A stretch of 64,000 bases of DNA from Xylocopa sonorina. Taxonomy: Eukaryota; Arthropoda; Insecta; Hymenoptera; Apidae. Made by a program: the position numbers and the translations under genes. The stretch is taken from the NCBI RefSeq assembly GCF_050948175.1, contig NC_135194.1:3526033-3590032 (forward strand). The letters are read 5' to 3'. Positions 50,237 to 61,003 of this stretch are shown piece by piece. The notes under the pieces are model-generated. The model did not search any database, was not told the origin of the DNA, and saw nothing but the letters and a program-made list of their open reading frames with translations. Every line of letters starts with the position of its first letter. Within the stretch, counting starts at the first letter, position 1.

Positions 50237-53200
50237 ACATAACCGGAAAAACTAGCACGCCAAACGTAATTTTAAAGTCCGACCTTCTAATTTCACCAAC
50301 TCGCTTCATGGTGGACACTGGGGCGGAAATAAATATTATAAAACGTTCGGCTCTAAAAGCATCCGCGCGAATCGATAAGTCCGAGATCGTCATAATAACA
50401 GGGGTAACCGATGGCAAAACCGCAACCTTAGGGACGGTGAATCTTGTCATTTTCGGTCGCGTCGTTCCTTTTAATGTGGTCGAGGATGATTTTCCCCTTA
50501 AACCAAGCGGGATCCTCGGCTCCGGGTTCTGTATGGACGCAGAAATCTCTTTTCCAAATAAAATAATCAAATGGAATGGTAAGAGAATTCCTTTCGAAGA
50601 CGATATCGAAGCACTCGAGGAACCGTCACCGGAGTCGAAAATAAAGCCTCTCCTATCGCCGAAACGTAAACAAGCGCCGCGCACGGAATCTATTCCCCCT
50701 CCGCCGCCGCGCCCGCCGCGTAAATCATCGCCTCCGCTGAAACGCGATGCAACAACGAAATCGAAGCTTCGAACGCAAGACAAAGCAGCTTCTCCGAAGT
50801 CAGGAGACCGTATCTCCATTCCGCCGAGATCAAATATCGGTATCAAGGTCCGCGTAGTTAATTCGAATCTCGCGGAAGGTATAATTCCTCGTATCGATCT
50901 TGCGCCGGGCATATTTTTCGGAAACGCTCTCGTCAGAGTAATTCGGGGCAAAGCGGTAACTCGAATAATTAATTCATCCGACCGCGCCGTCGAAATCGCG
51001 TTACCAGAGATCATACTCGAGCCCGCGCAAATCATGACTCCCCTCCACGAGGAGGATAGTCCGTCGCTCTATCCGGTTTTTTCTAAATCTACTAAATCTA
51101 ACGTATCCGCCGTACCGATCGGCTCATCCCAAAAAGGGAAAACTTCTATTTCTTTCTCGAGTCAGACACCATACTCGACAATCGAAACTCCTCCTTCGCG
51201 TTGCAAAATCGCGAATACTCAGCAAATCTCCTATGCTCAGGCGGTTAAAAATAATGTACAACAGGCGCCGTTAAAACAAACATCGAAATCCGCCAACCTT
51301 TCGAAATCTCGCTTAGATCGAATTCTTAGTCTCCTCCGTCTCGACCACCTCAACGCAGAGGAAAGAGAGCACGTCGTCCGTCTCGTTCAAAGCACGCAGG
51401 AGCTTTTTCACATTGAGGGGGATAAATTAGGGCATACGTCAGCAACCACGCACAAGATTCCAACCGTCGACGACCGCCCCGTCAATGTGAAACAATACCG
51501 TTTCCCACCAGCTCATAAGGAGGAGATTCGACGACAAGTCGACAAATTTTTACAAAATGGTGTCATCTCTCCGTCAAAATCACCATATAATTCGCCATTG
51601 TGGGTTGTCCCAAAGAAACCGGACTCCTTGGGCAACAAGCAATGGCGCGTCGTCATCGACTACCGCGCACTCAATGAGAAATCTGTCGCCGATGCCTATC
51701 CCCTCCCTTGCATTACCGAGATACTTGATCAGCTCGGGAGCGCGAAGTATTTTAGTACATTCGATCTCGCGAGCGGATTTCACCAGATCCCAATGGAGCC
51801 CGCCGATGCTCCCAAAACCGCTTTTTCGACGCCTCACGGGCATTATGAATTTAAAAGAATGCCATTCGGATTAAAAAATGCGCCAGCGACGTTCCAACGA
51901 CTTATGGACAATGTCCTGTCCGGTCTCCAGGGGAACGAAATTTTCGTCTATTTGGACGATATTGTTATCTACGCTAGCTCTCTTCAAGAACATCGACTTA
52001 AATTCGAGAAATTAACTCAACGGCTCAAAGAAGCTAATTTAGTATTGCAGCCGGATAAGTGCGAATTCTTGAGGAGAGAAGTAAGCTATTTGGGTCATAT
52101 TATCAGTGAGCACGGTGTAAAACCTGACCCTGCGAAAATTAGCGCCGTCAAAAATTTTCCGCGCCCGCGCAACGCGAAACAGATCAAACAATTCCTCGGG
52201 CTCGCGGGATACTACAGGCGGTTCATCGCAAATTTTTCCAATATTGCTAAGCCACTTACAAATTTGTTAAAAAAAGACGCGCCCTTTGTATGGCGTAACG
52301 AGCAAGAGAATTCATTCGTCAAACTCCGAGATTGCCTATGCGAAGCGCCTATCTTGCAGTACCCCAACTTCAAACAACCATTCGTGATAACGACCGACGC
52401 GTCCGCCGAAGCTATTGGTGCTATCTTGAGTCAAGGACCAATAGGCCGCGACTTGCCAATCGCGTACACGTCGCGACTGTTAAACGCTGCGGAGAAAAAC
52501 TACTCCACGATCGAGAAGGAGTGTCTGGCGATTGTCTACGCCGTCCATTACTTTCGTCCATACATATACGGTAATCAATTCAAACTCGTTACCGACCATC
52601 GACCGTTAGTGTGGATGAATTCGGTCAAGGACCCGTCAAGTAGACTCGTACGGTGGAGGCTTAAGTTAGCGGAATTTGACTACGAGATGGTCTATAAAAG
52701 TGGAAAAACGAACCTTAATGCGGACGCATTGTCGCGGAATCCCGCTCAAATTTTTCCGCTCTCGTATTCAGAAAACTCGGAGGACGACATCTTCGATGTG
52801 CCTCCGGAAACCCGTAAAAAGTATACCACACTAGCGCCTCCTCCTACTCCGGTAACATCAGAACCTGAATTACCGACTCCAGGCACGTCCTTCCGTACCA
52901 ACACAGCACCACCTCCGCAAGTCGCCAGCGACAGCACCGACTTCTATACTCCTGCTCCAAATGAATTTTTCCGACGCGAACCTCTATTTAATTTCAGCCG
53001 TGACGCATTATCAACGCGACGAGACAATGTAGTTGTCTTCGTCACGCAATCTGGGCACCCCTATGACACGGGCGCCAAAGATCTAGCGAACGCTGAAAAA
53101 TTCCTTCCAAACAAAAATCACGTTCTTACCAAAGCCAAAGTCATACAAATCGGAAACGAATTCCAAATCCAGCTTCCAATCATCGAACATTCCACCAGAT

Positions 53201-55035
53201 CAATCAATTTCCAGACCGTAATAGAAACATTCAGATCCTTGTGCGACGTTGTAAACGAATTACAATTACAAACATTTAGTATCGCACAAACCTATCTAGA
53301 CTCCGTATCCTGGTCCCGAATCCAGAAAATCCTTCAGGACCTGTTTTATGAAACAACTGTCCAGATTACGGTCTGCCAGGGCCTCATTAAAACCCCTTCG
53401 GTCGAAGAGCGACTGAAAATAATAAGAGAAAACCACGACTCCCCTGTGGGAGGTCACAAAGGGGTTAATAAAACTTATTCTCGCATCAGACAACAATACT
53501 TTTGGCCAAACATGAAAACACAAATACAAGAATATATTGGCAAATGTAAAAGTTGTCAGACAGAGAAACTGGTCCGGGTAAAGACCAGACAGCCTCTCAC
53601 TTTAACCGACACCCCTGGCAGGGCATTCGATAAGATTTCAATGGACGTAATGGGTCCTCTTCCCGAAACTTCCGACGGTTATACGAGTATCCTCACGATC
53701 CAAGATCTCCTCACTAAATACTCAATCGCAATTCCTCTCAAAACCACCACCGCAGTAGACATTGCCGAAGCTTTAATAAAAGAATTCATTTGTAAGTTCG
53801 GATGCCCGAAAGGCATACTCACGGACCAAGGTTCGAACTTTATAAATAGCTTGATTAAAGCCATAGCAATCAAATTCCGTATTAAGCAATACAAGTCCAC
53901 TGCGTTCCATCCACAGACAAACGGGTCCGTTGAACGATCTCACCACGTCCTGGCCGAATATCTGAAGCATTACATAGAGTCGAGTAACGATTGGGTGAAT
54001 TGGTTACCGTATGCAATGTTTTCATACAACACCAGTGTGCACGAGGGTACATTATACACCCCACACGAACTAGTGTTCGGCAGGATAGCTAGGACGCCGT
54101 CAGCCACTCCTTTTCAAGACAGCTCTGATAACGAAACATATAGCGACTATCTTATACAACTTCAGGAGAAAATCTCGAAATCTCAGGATTTGGCTAAAGC
54201 TAATCTAGACAATGCGAAACGCCGTTCTAAATATTATTATGACCGAAATCTCAATGTCCAAAACTTCGAGGTAGGCCAATGGGTCTATCTTTTAAAAGAG
54301 CCGAACAAACATAAGTTCCAGGCACAGTATTCTGGACCGTACCGTATCCTCGAAATTTTGGACAATTGTAATGTTAAGCTGAATGTAAAAGGGCGCCATA
54401 AAATTGTTCATACGAACAAAATCAAAATTTGTAAACGAATGCATAGTATGCAGAGTGTGGATGCTAGTGAAAGAAAAGTGCGAAAAACTGAAAATGAAGT
54501 CAGTGAGAGCAGTGACATTCAAACGAACGCTGAAAGTGAAAGCGACGAAAGTGCCTGCAATCCGAAGGAAGCCCGCAGTCACGGTCCAATCTCCAAACGT
54601 TATCGCCAGGATCAACCAGGCGAAAAACCTCAGATTCCGCAGCATCCAGCCGACAGGACCAAGAGAAGGATCCAGCATCCCGAAATCTACCCAACAGACA
54701 AGAGATCTCGGCATGGCCGAGATTCTTTTTCCAAGGGGGGTGGTGTAACGTCAGGCGTACCGCCTGCCACCCTCCGGCGTCCACCTCATCATCCCCAGCA
54801 TCCGTATCCGGAGCCCCTGCACACGGGCCACCCGCCGACTCGCCGTCCTTACAGAAGGAGACAAAGGTACGAGAGGGAAGAAGGATGCAGCATGCCGCGC
54901 CCACGCGCGATCTCCACACACGAGGGGGAGGACTTCACCCCGTATTACGAGGGCGAGGAGCTCTCCGACACATACTGGGTCGAATCCCCAGCGATCACGA
55001 AGCCCTATACGTACTTCTCGTACATGTGGGATTAG
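50128..55035 (+). CDS. pol: Pol polyprotein: protease, reverse transcriptase, RNase H, integrase
   Basis: Start is taken as the first codon after the slip site; the first Met (50308) falls two residues before the protease Asp and would cut that domain. Numbering from that Met: aspartic protease DTGA at 3-6 and ILGSGF at 69-74; a Pro/Lys-rich linker at about 125-160; reverse transcriptase with YPLP at 464, the first catalytic Asp at 486 and YLDD at 548-551; RNase H with Asp697, Glu736 or 738 and Asp763. The integrase zinc site is H1043, H1050, C1080, C1083. The catalytic triad is Asp1113, Asp1173 and Glu1209, the last two in the canonical DX35E spacing. A GPY motif lies at 1343. All key residues are present and the frame is unbroken. 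The last 96 or so codons lie inside the 3' LTR, ending in TAG at 55033-55035. Confidence 0.94.
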   Translation, partial: RQWPPHPPRDRWRGRAPSPSSRREQLQRGNRRNAAINITGKTSTPNVILKSDLLISPTRFMVDTGAEINIIKRSALKASARIDKSEIVIITGVTDGKTATLGTVNLVIFGRVVPFNVVEDDFPLKPSGILGSGFCMDAEISFPNKIIKWNGKRIPFEDDIEALEEPSPESKIKPLLSPKRKQAPRTESIPPPPPRPPRKSSPPLKRDATTKSKLRTQDKAASPKSGDRISIPPRSNIGIKVRVVNSNLAEGIIPRIDLAPGIFFGNALVRVIRGKAVTRIINSSDRAVEIALPEIILEPAQIMTPLHEEDSPSLYPVFSKSTKSNVSAVPIGSSQKGKTSISFSSQTPYSTIETPPSRCKIANTQQISYAQAVKNNVQQAPLKQTSKSANLSKSRLDRILSLLRLDHLNAEEREHVVRLVQSTQELFHIEGDKLGHTSATTHKIPTVDDRPVNVKQYRFPPAHKEEIRRQVDKFLQNGVISPSKSPYNSPLWVVPKKPDSLGNKQWRVVIDYRALNEKSVADAYPLPCITEILDQLGSAKYFSTFDLASGFHQIPMEPADAPKTAFSTPHGHYEFKRMPFGLKNAPATFQRLMDNVLSGLQGNEIFVYLDDIVIYASSLQEHRLKFEKLTQRLKEANLVLQPDKCEFLRREVSYLGHIISEHGVKPDPAKISAVKNFPRPRNAKQIKQFLGLAGYYRRFIANFSNIAKPLTNLLKKDAPFVWRNEQENSFVKLRDCLCEAPILQYPNFKQPFVITTDASAEAIGAILSQGPIGRDLPIAYTSRLLNAAEKNYSTIEKECLAIVYAVHYFRPYIYGNQFKLVTDHRPLVWMNSVKDPSSRLVRWRLKLAEFDYEMVYKSGKTNLNADALSRNPAQIFPLSYSENSEDDIFDVPPETRKKYTTLAPPPTPVTSEPELPTPGTSFRTNTAPPPQVASDSTDFYTPAPNEFFRREPLFNFSRDALSTRRDNVVVFVTQSGHPYDTGAKDLANAEKFLPNKNHVLTKAKVIQIGNEFQIQLPIIEHSTRSINFQTVIETFRSLCDVVNELQLQTFSIAQTYLDSVSWSRIQKILQDLFYETTVQITVCQGLIKTPSVEERLKIIRENHDSPVGGHKGVNKTYSRIRQQYFWPNMKTQIQEYIGKCKSCQTEKLVRVKTRQPLTLTDTPGRAFDKISMDVMGPLPETSDGYTSILTIQDLLTKYSIAIPLKTTTAVDIAEALIKEFICKFGCPKGILTDQGSNFINSLIKAIAIKFRIKQYKSTAFHPQTNGSVERSHHVLAEYLKHYIESSNDWVNWLPYAMFSYNTSVHEGTLYTPHELVFGRIARTPSATPFQDSSDNETYSDYLIQLQEKISKSQDLAKANLDNAKRRSKYYYDRNLNVQNFEVGQWVYLLKEPNKHKFQAQYSGPYRILEILDNCNVKLNVKGRHKIVHTNKIKICKRMHSMQSVDASERKVRKTENEVSESSDIQTNAESESDESACNPKEARSHGPISKRYRQDQPGEKPQIPQHPADRTKRRIQHPEIYPTDKRSRHGRDSFSKGGGVTSGVPPATLRRPPHHPQHPYPEPLHTGHPPTRRPYRRRQRYEREEGCSMPRPRAISTHEGEDFTPYYEGEELSDTYWVESPAITKPYTYFSYMWD
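54733..54743 (+). other. Polypurine tract
   Basis: aaggggggtgg directly abuts the first base of the 3' LTR, the expected place for the plus-strand primer. It lies inside the pol frame, since pol runs on into the LTR. One T interrupts the purine run. Confidence 0.8.
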
Positions 55036-56250
55036 AATAAGCACACTACTCATATATGTACATACACACCAACACACACCTAGATTTAAGTAAATATATG
55101 TATATATTTTATTCATGCACGGTTATGTTCCGTGCACTCGCGCGCACACTCGACGCTCGCGGCTCACGCTTAACGCGGGCCGCGCCCCACTCCGAACGGC
55201 CGCCCCACCACGAGGGCCGAGCGGCCGCCCTACTCCGACAGTCCGCCCCACCGCGAGGGCCCAGCGACTCGCGCGCCGCGCGACCCGAGGAGGTCGCGGA
55301 CGCGAGATCCGAGAGTCAGTTCCAATCTCATCTCCGAACTGGAGAGTTCGCACCTCATCTCCGAACCGAGGAGTTCTAATCCAGCATCCGAACGATGCAC
55401 CTCCGATCCGAGCAATAGGCTCATTCGCAACGAGCAATTAGCTCTAATGCATTCGTCTCTATCCATACTCCCATAGCGGAGTCCATTCGATACTTTATAC
55501 TATTTCTAATTCTCATTGTAATCGCTAGTCAGTAACTTAGAACTTAGTCAAGTGTATTTAGTATAGTGAAATCATAGAATATAGTTTATTTTTACCAGAT
55601 TCAAAGTATCTTTATTCGAGTTCAAATACAATTCCTTAATTCTACTCCACGGGTACGCTCGCGATTATTCTATTTCTATATCTCATCTGCGATAGTCTTG
55701 AGGCTCGACGACTAGAGCGAACCAGCGCTTAGTTGCTCCATCCTCACTTCTACCGTATACAGAATATCTTGCGCCCAGGTTGATCCCGGTAAGCTAGAGC
55801 GAACCAACGCTTAGCCGCGCCGTACTCGACCGAAGTTCAAGTATTCTCGACGAGCCTTGCACCTCCGACAAAGCGTACACGACGCGCGGGGAGGAGAGAG
55901 TTTATTCGTCGTCTCGCTCGGGAATACGTGGGTGATGCACCGGAATATTCAATTTCCTGCGTTCGAGTCCTGGTTCCTGTGAAGGAGGTTTCCTTCGCCG
56001 CACGACCCGTACCTCCGTTCCAGCCGTACGCCGCCGCCATCCCGGTTGCGGATCCAAGGCGTTCCAGGTACCTGGAAAGAGAAATCAGACAGCGGAATCA
56101 AGCCTTCGCAAGGTAAGTTTAGTGTTAGTTACCGTTTTACCGAGTCCGAAACGCCAACGAACCCGGTCCGGACGCAATTCGCGTTATTTTCGGGAACGGT
56201 TACGACTTTGTGCCACCGTTGCGAGCGCAACCGCACCTCGGGACGTGACA
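54744..56250 (+). repeat. 3' LTR of the full-length element
   Basis: It has the same TG...CA ends, 1507-bp length and two VNTR units as the 5' LTR. Differences from the 5' LTR by eye, about eleven, lie mainly in the first 600 bp, with three more near the end (for example gcgttcc for gcgctcc). Its first 292 bp also encode the C-terminal part of Pol. It is followed directly by satellite starting atatcgcatc. Confidence 0.97.
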
Positions 56251-59200
56251 ATATCGCATCTCATTTCTATGGTTCATGGTAAGATATAATATGATTTGCG
56301 AAGTGTTATGCATTCCACGTCTACGATTCAAATGAATGTAAATGCGACACTTCCTTGCAAGGAAATAGCGTTTGCAGATGTCTAGGTATCGTAGCGATAG
56401 AGTTTTAATGCTTCTTAAAACGCGATATCGCATCTCATTTCCGTGTTTCATGGTAAGATATAATATGATTTGCGAAGTGTTATGTATTCCTCGTCTACAC
56501 TTCAAATGAATGTAAATGCGACACTTCCTTGCAAGGAAATAGCGTTTGCAGATGTCTACCTATCGTAGCAATAGGGTTCTAATGCTTCTTAAAACGCGAT
56601 ATCGCATCTCATTTCTATGTTTCATGGTAAGATATAATATGATTTGCGAAGTGTCATGTATTCCTCGTCTCCACTTCAAATGAATGTAAATGCGACACTT
56701 CCTTGCAAAGAAATAGCGTGTGCAGATGTCTACGTATCGTAGCAATAGAGTTCTTAAGATTCGTAAAACGCGATATCGCATCTCATTTCTATGGTTCATG
56801 GTAAGATATAATATGATTTGCGAAGTGTTATGTATTCCTCGTCTACGCTTCAAATGAATGTAAATGCAACACTTCCTTGCAAGGAAATAGCGTTTGCAGA
56901 TGTCTACCTATCGTAGCAATAGGGTTCTAATGCTTCTTAAAACGCGATATCGCAACTCATTTCTATGTTTCATGGTAAGATATTATATGATTTGCGAAGT
57001 GTTATGTATTCCTCGTCTACACTTCAAATGAATGTAAATGCGACACTTCCTTGCAAGGAAATAGCGTTTGGAGATGTCTACGCATCGTAGCAACAGATTT
57101 CTAATGCTTCTTAAAACGCGATATCGCATCTCATTTCTATGTTTCATGGTAAGATATAATATGATTTGCGAAGTGTTATGTATTCCTCGTCAGCACTTCA
57201 AATGAATGTAAATGCGACACTTCCTTGCAAGGAAATAGCGTTTGCCGATGTCTAGGTATCGTAGCAATCGAGTTAAAATGCTTCTTAAAGCGAGATATCG
57301 CATCTCATATCTATGTTTCATGGTAAGATATAATATTCATTGCGAAGTGTTATGTATTCCTCGTCTACACTTCAAATGAATGTGAATGCGACACTTCCTC
57401 GCTAGGAAATAGCGATTGCAGATGTCTACGTATCGTAGCAATAGATTTCTAATGCTTCTTAAAACGCGATATCGCATCTCATTTCTATGGTTCATGGTAA
57501 GATATAATATTCATTGCGAAGTGTTATGCATTCCCCGTCTACGATTCAAATGAATGTAAATGCGACACTTCCTTGCAAGGAAATAGCGTTTGCCGATGTC
57601 TAGGTATCGTAGCAATTGAGTTCAAATGCTTCTAAAAGCGAGATATCGCATCTCATTTCTATGTTTCATGGTAAGATATAATATGATTTGCGAAGTGTCA
57701 TATATTCCTCGTCTCCACTTCAAATGAATGTAAATGCGACACTTCCTTGCAAAGAAATAGAGTGTGCAGATGTCTACGTATCGTAGCAATAGAGTTCTTA
57801 AGATTCGTAAAACGCGATATCGCATCTCATTTCTATGGTTCATGGTAAGATATAATATGATTTGCGAAGTGTTATGTATTCCTCGTCTACGCTTCAAATG
57901 AATGTAAATGCAACACTTCCTTGCAAGGAAATAGCGTTTGCAGATGTCTACCTATCGTAGCAATAGGGTTCTAATGCTTCTTAAAACGCGATATCGCAAC
58001 TCATTTCTATGTTTCATGGTAAGATATTATATGATTTGCGAAGTGTTATGTATTCCTCGTCTACACTTCAAATGAATGTAAATGCGACACTTCCTTGCAA
58101 GGAAATAGCGTTTGGAGATGTCTACGCATCGTAGCAACAGATTTCTAATGCTTCTTAAAACGCGATATCGCATCTCATTTCTATGTTTCATGGTAAGATA
58201 TAATATGATTTGCGAAGTGTTATGTATTCCTCGTCAGCACTTCAAATGAATGTAAATGCGACACTTCCTTGCAAGGAAATAGCGTTTGCCGATGTCTAGG
58301 TATCGTAGCAATCGAGTTAAAATGCTTCTTAAAGCGAGATATCGCATCTCATATCTATGTTTCATGGTAAGATATAATATTCATTGCGAAGTGTTATGTA
58401 TTCCTCGTCTACACTTCAAATGAATGTGAATGCGACACTTCCTCGCTAGGAAATAGCGATTGCAGATGTCTACGTATCGTAGCAATAGATTTCTAATGCT
58501 TCTTAAAACGCGATATCGCATCTCATTTCTATGGTTCATGGTAAGATATAATATTCATTGCGAAGTGTTATGCATTCCCCGTCTACGATTCAAATGAATG
58601 TAAATGCGACACTTCCTTGCAAGGAAATAGCGTTTGCCGATGTCTAGCTATCGTAGCAATTGAGTTCAAATGCTTCTAAAAGCGAGATATCGCATCTCAT
58701 TTCTATGTTTCATGGTAAGATATAATATGATTTGCGAAGTGTCATGTATTCCTCGTCTCCACTTCAAATGAATGTAAATGCCACACTTCCTTGCAAAGAA
58801 ATAGAGTGTGCAGATGTCTACGTATCGTAGCAATAGAGTTCTTAAGATTCGTAAAACGCGATATCGCATCTCATTTCTATGGTTCATGGTAAGATATAAT
58901 ATGGTTTGCGAAGTGTTATGTATTCCTCGTCTACGCTTCAAATGAATGTAAATGCAACACTTCCTTGCAAGGAAATAGCGTTTGCAGATGTCTACCTATC
59001 GTAGCAATAGGGTTCTAATGCTTCTTAAAACGCGATATCGCAACTCATTTCTATGTTTCATGGTAAGATATTATATGATTTGCGAAGTGTTACGTATTCC
59101 TCGTTACACTTCAAATGAATGTAAATGCGACACTTCCTTGCAAAGAAATAGCGTTTGGAGATGTCTACGCATCGTAGCAATAGATTTCTAATGCTTCTTA

Positions 59201-61003
59201 AAACGCGATATCGCATCTCATTTCTATGTTTCATGGTAAGATATAATATGATTTGCGAAGTGTCATGTATTCCTCGTCTACACTTCAAATGAATGTAAAT
59301 GCGACACTTCCTTGCTAGGAAATAGCGTTTGCAGATGTCTACGTATCGTAGCAATAGATTTCTAGTGCTTCTTAAAACGCGATATCGCATCTCATTTCTA
59401 TGGTTCATGGTAAGATATAATATGATTTGCGAAGTGTTATGTATTCCTCGTCTACACTTCAAATGAATGTAAATGCGACACTTCCTTGCTAGGAAATAGC
59501 GTCTGCAGATGTCTACCTATCGTAGCAATAGAGTTCTAATGCTCCTTAAAACGCGATATCGCATCTCATTCCTATGTTTCATGGAAAGATATAATATGAT
59601 TTGCGAAGTGTTATGTATTCCTCGTCTACACTTCAAATGAATATAAATGCGACACTTCCTTGCAAGGAAATAGCGTTTGCAGATGTCTAGGTATCGTAGC
59701 AATAGAGTTCAAATGCTTCTTAAAGCGAGATATTGCATCTCATATCTATGTTTCATGATAAGATATAATATTCATTGCGTAGTTTTATGCATTCCTCGTA
59801 TACGATTCAAATGAATGTAAATGCGACACTTCCTTGCAAGGAAATAGCGTTTGCAGATGTCTAGGTATCGCAGCGATAGAGTTTTAATGCTTCTTAAAAC
59901 GCGATATCGCATCTCATTTCCATGTTTCATGGTAAGATATAATATTCATTGCGAAGTGTTATGTATTCCTCGTCTACACTTCAAATGAATGTAAATGCGA
60001 CAGTTCCTTGCAAAGAAATAGCGTTTGCAGATGTCTACGTATCGTAGCAATAGATTTCTAATGCTTCTTAAAACGCGATATCGCATCTCATTTCTATGTT
60101 TCATGGCAAGATATAATATGATTTGCGATGTTACGCATTCCCCGTCTACGATTCAAATGAATGTAAATGCGACACTTCCTTGCTAGGAAATAGCGTCTGC
60201 TGATGTCTGGGTATCGTAGCGATAGAGTTTTAATGCTTCTTAAAACGCGATATCGCATCTCATTTCCATGTTTCATGGTAAGATATAATATTCATTGCGA
60301 AGTGTTATGTATTCCTCGTCTACACTTCAAATGAATGTGAATGCGACACTTCCTTGCAAAGAAATAGCGTTTGCAGATGTCTATGTATCGTAGCAATAGA
60401 GTTCTTATGATTCGTAAAACGCGATATCGCATCTCATTTCTATGGTTCATGGTAAGATATAATATGATTTGCGAAGTGTTATGTATTCCTCGTCTACGCT
60501 TCAAATGAATGTAAATGCGACACTTCCTTGCAAGGAAATAGCGTTTGCAGATGTCTACCTATCGTAGCAATAGGGTTCTAATGCTTCTTAAAACGCGATA
60601 TCGCATCTCATTTCTATGTTTCATGGTAAGATATTATATGATTTGCGAAATGTTATGTATTCCTCGTCTGCACTTCAAATGAATGTAAATGCGACACTTC
60701 CTTGCAAGGAAATAGCGTTTGCCGATGTCTAGGTATCGTAGCAATCGAGTTCAAATGCTTCTTAAAGCGAGATATCGCATCTCATATCTATGTTTCATGG
60801 TAAGATATAATATTCATTGCGAAGTGTTATGCATTCCTCGTATACGATTCAAATGAATGTAAATGCGACACTTCCTTGCAAGGAAATAGCGTTTGCAGAT
60901 GTCTAGGTATCGTAGCGATAGAGTTTTAATGCTTCTTAAAACGCGATACCGCATCTCATATCTATGTTTCATGGTAAGATATAATATGATTTGCGAAGTG
61001 TTA
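56251..61003 (+). repeat. Satellite array block 6 (diverged 174-bp monomers)
   Basis: About 27 monomers in the plus orientation. They share marker variants with 45.2-47.3 kb on the other side of the retrotransposon: cgtcagcacttc, gccgatgtct, caaagaaatag and gttttaatgc. This places the element inside one local subfamily. Individual monomers differ more from each other than in the 9-33 kb region, apart from the internal six-monomer repeat. The block ends in gaagtgtta; the final gtta (61000-61003) is one half of a target-site duplication. Confidence 0.93.
56605..59210 (+). repeat. Six-monomer higher-order repeat (1044-bp period)
   Basis: Two and a half copies: about 56.61-57.65, 57.66-58.70 and 58.70-59.21 kb. 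Shared markers at exactly 1044 bp include cgtctccacttc, gaaatag.gtgtgcag, gagttcttaagattcg and tacgcatcgtagcaacag. Copies one and two differ by only a few bases. The third is truncated and has lost one base in cgttacac near 59.10 kb. Confidence 0.88.

Larger units (their letters stand above)
47328..56250 (+). mobile_element. Full-length Ty3/gypsy-type LTR retrotransposon (8923 bp)
   Basis: Order: 5' LTR (47328-48834), primer-binding site, gag, pol (protease, reverse transcriptase, RNase H, integrase), polypurine tract, 3' LTR (54744-56250). RNase H before integrase in pol is the Ty3/gypsy (Metaviridae-like) order. Both LTRs are 1507 bp and differ at about eleven positions by eye, under 1 percent. 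Both coding frames are uninterrupted, so the element is recent and may be competent. No env frame follows pol. The flanks are cgta on the left and atat on the right, so there is no target-site duplication; the satellite phase skips about 31 bp. The ends therefore probably derive from different insertions or a rearrangement. Confidence 0.95.

Noticed and set aside
49980..51035. 351-codon minus-strand frame opposite gag-pol, and smaller ones at 49817-50179 and 54292-54714
   Set aside because: They are shadows of a strongly supported coding sequence on the other strand, with no features of their own.
54400..54743. A possible env gene after integrase
   Set aside because: The pol frame runs straight into the 3' LTR, leaving no room for a third gene. 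No signal peptide or membrane segment is seen.
1..61003. CENP-B box or telomeric repeat in the satellite
   Set aside because: I found no match to the core of the CENP-B box and no short G-rich telomere repeat on either strand.
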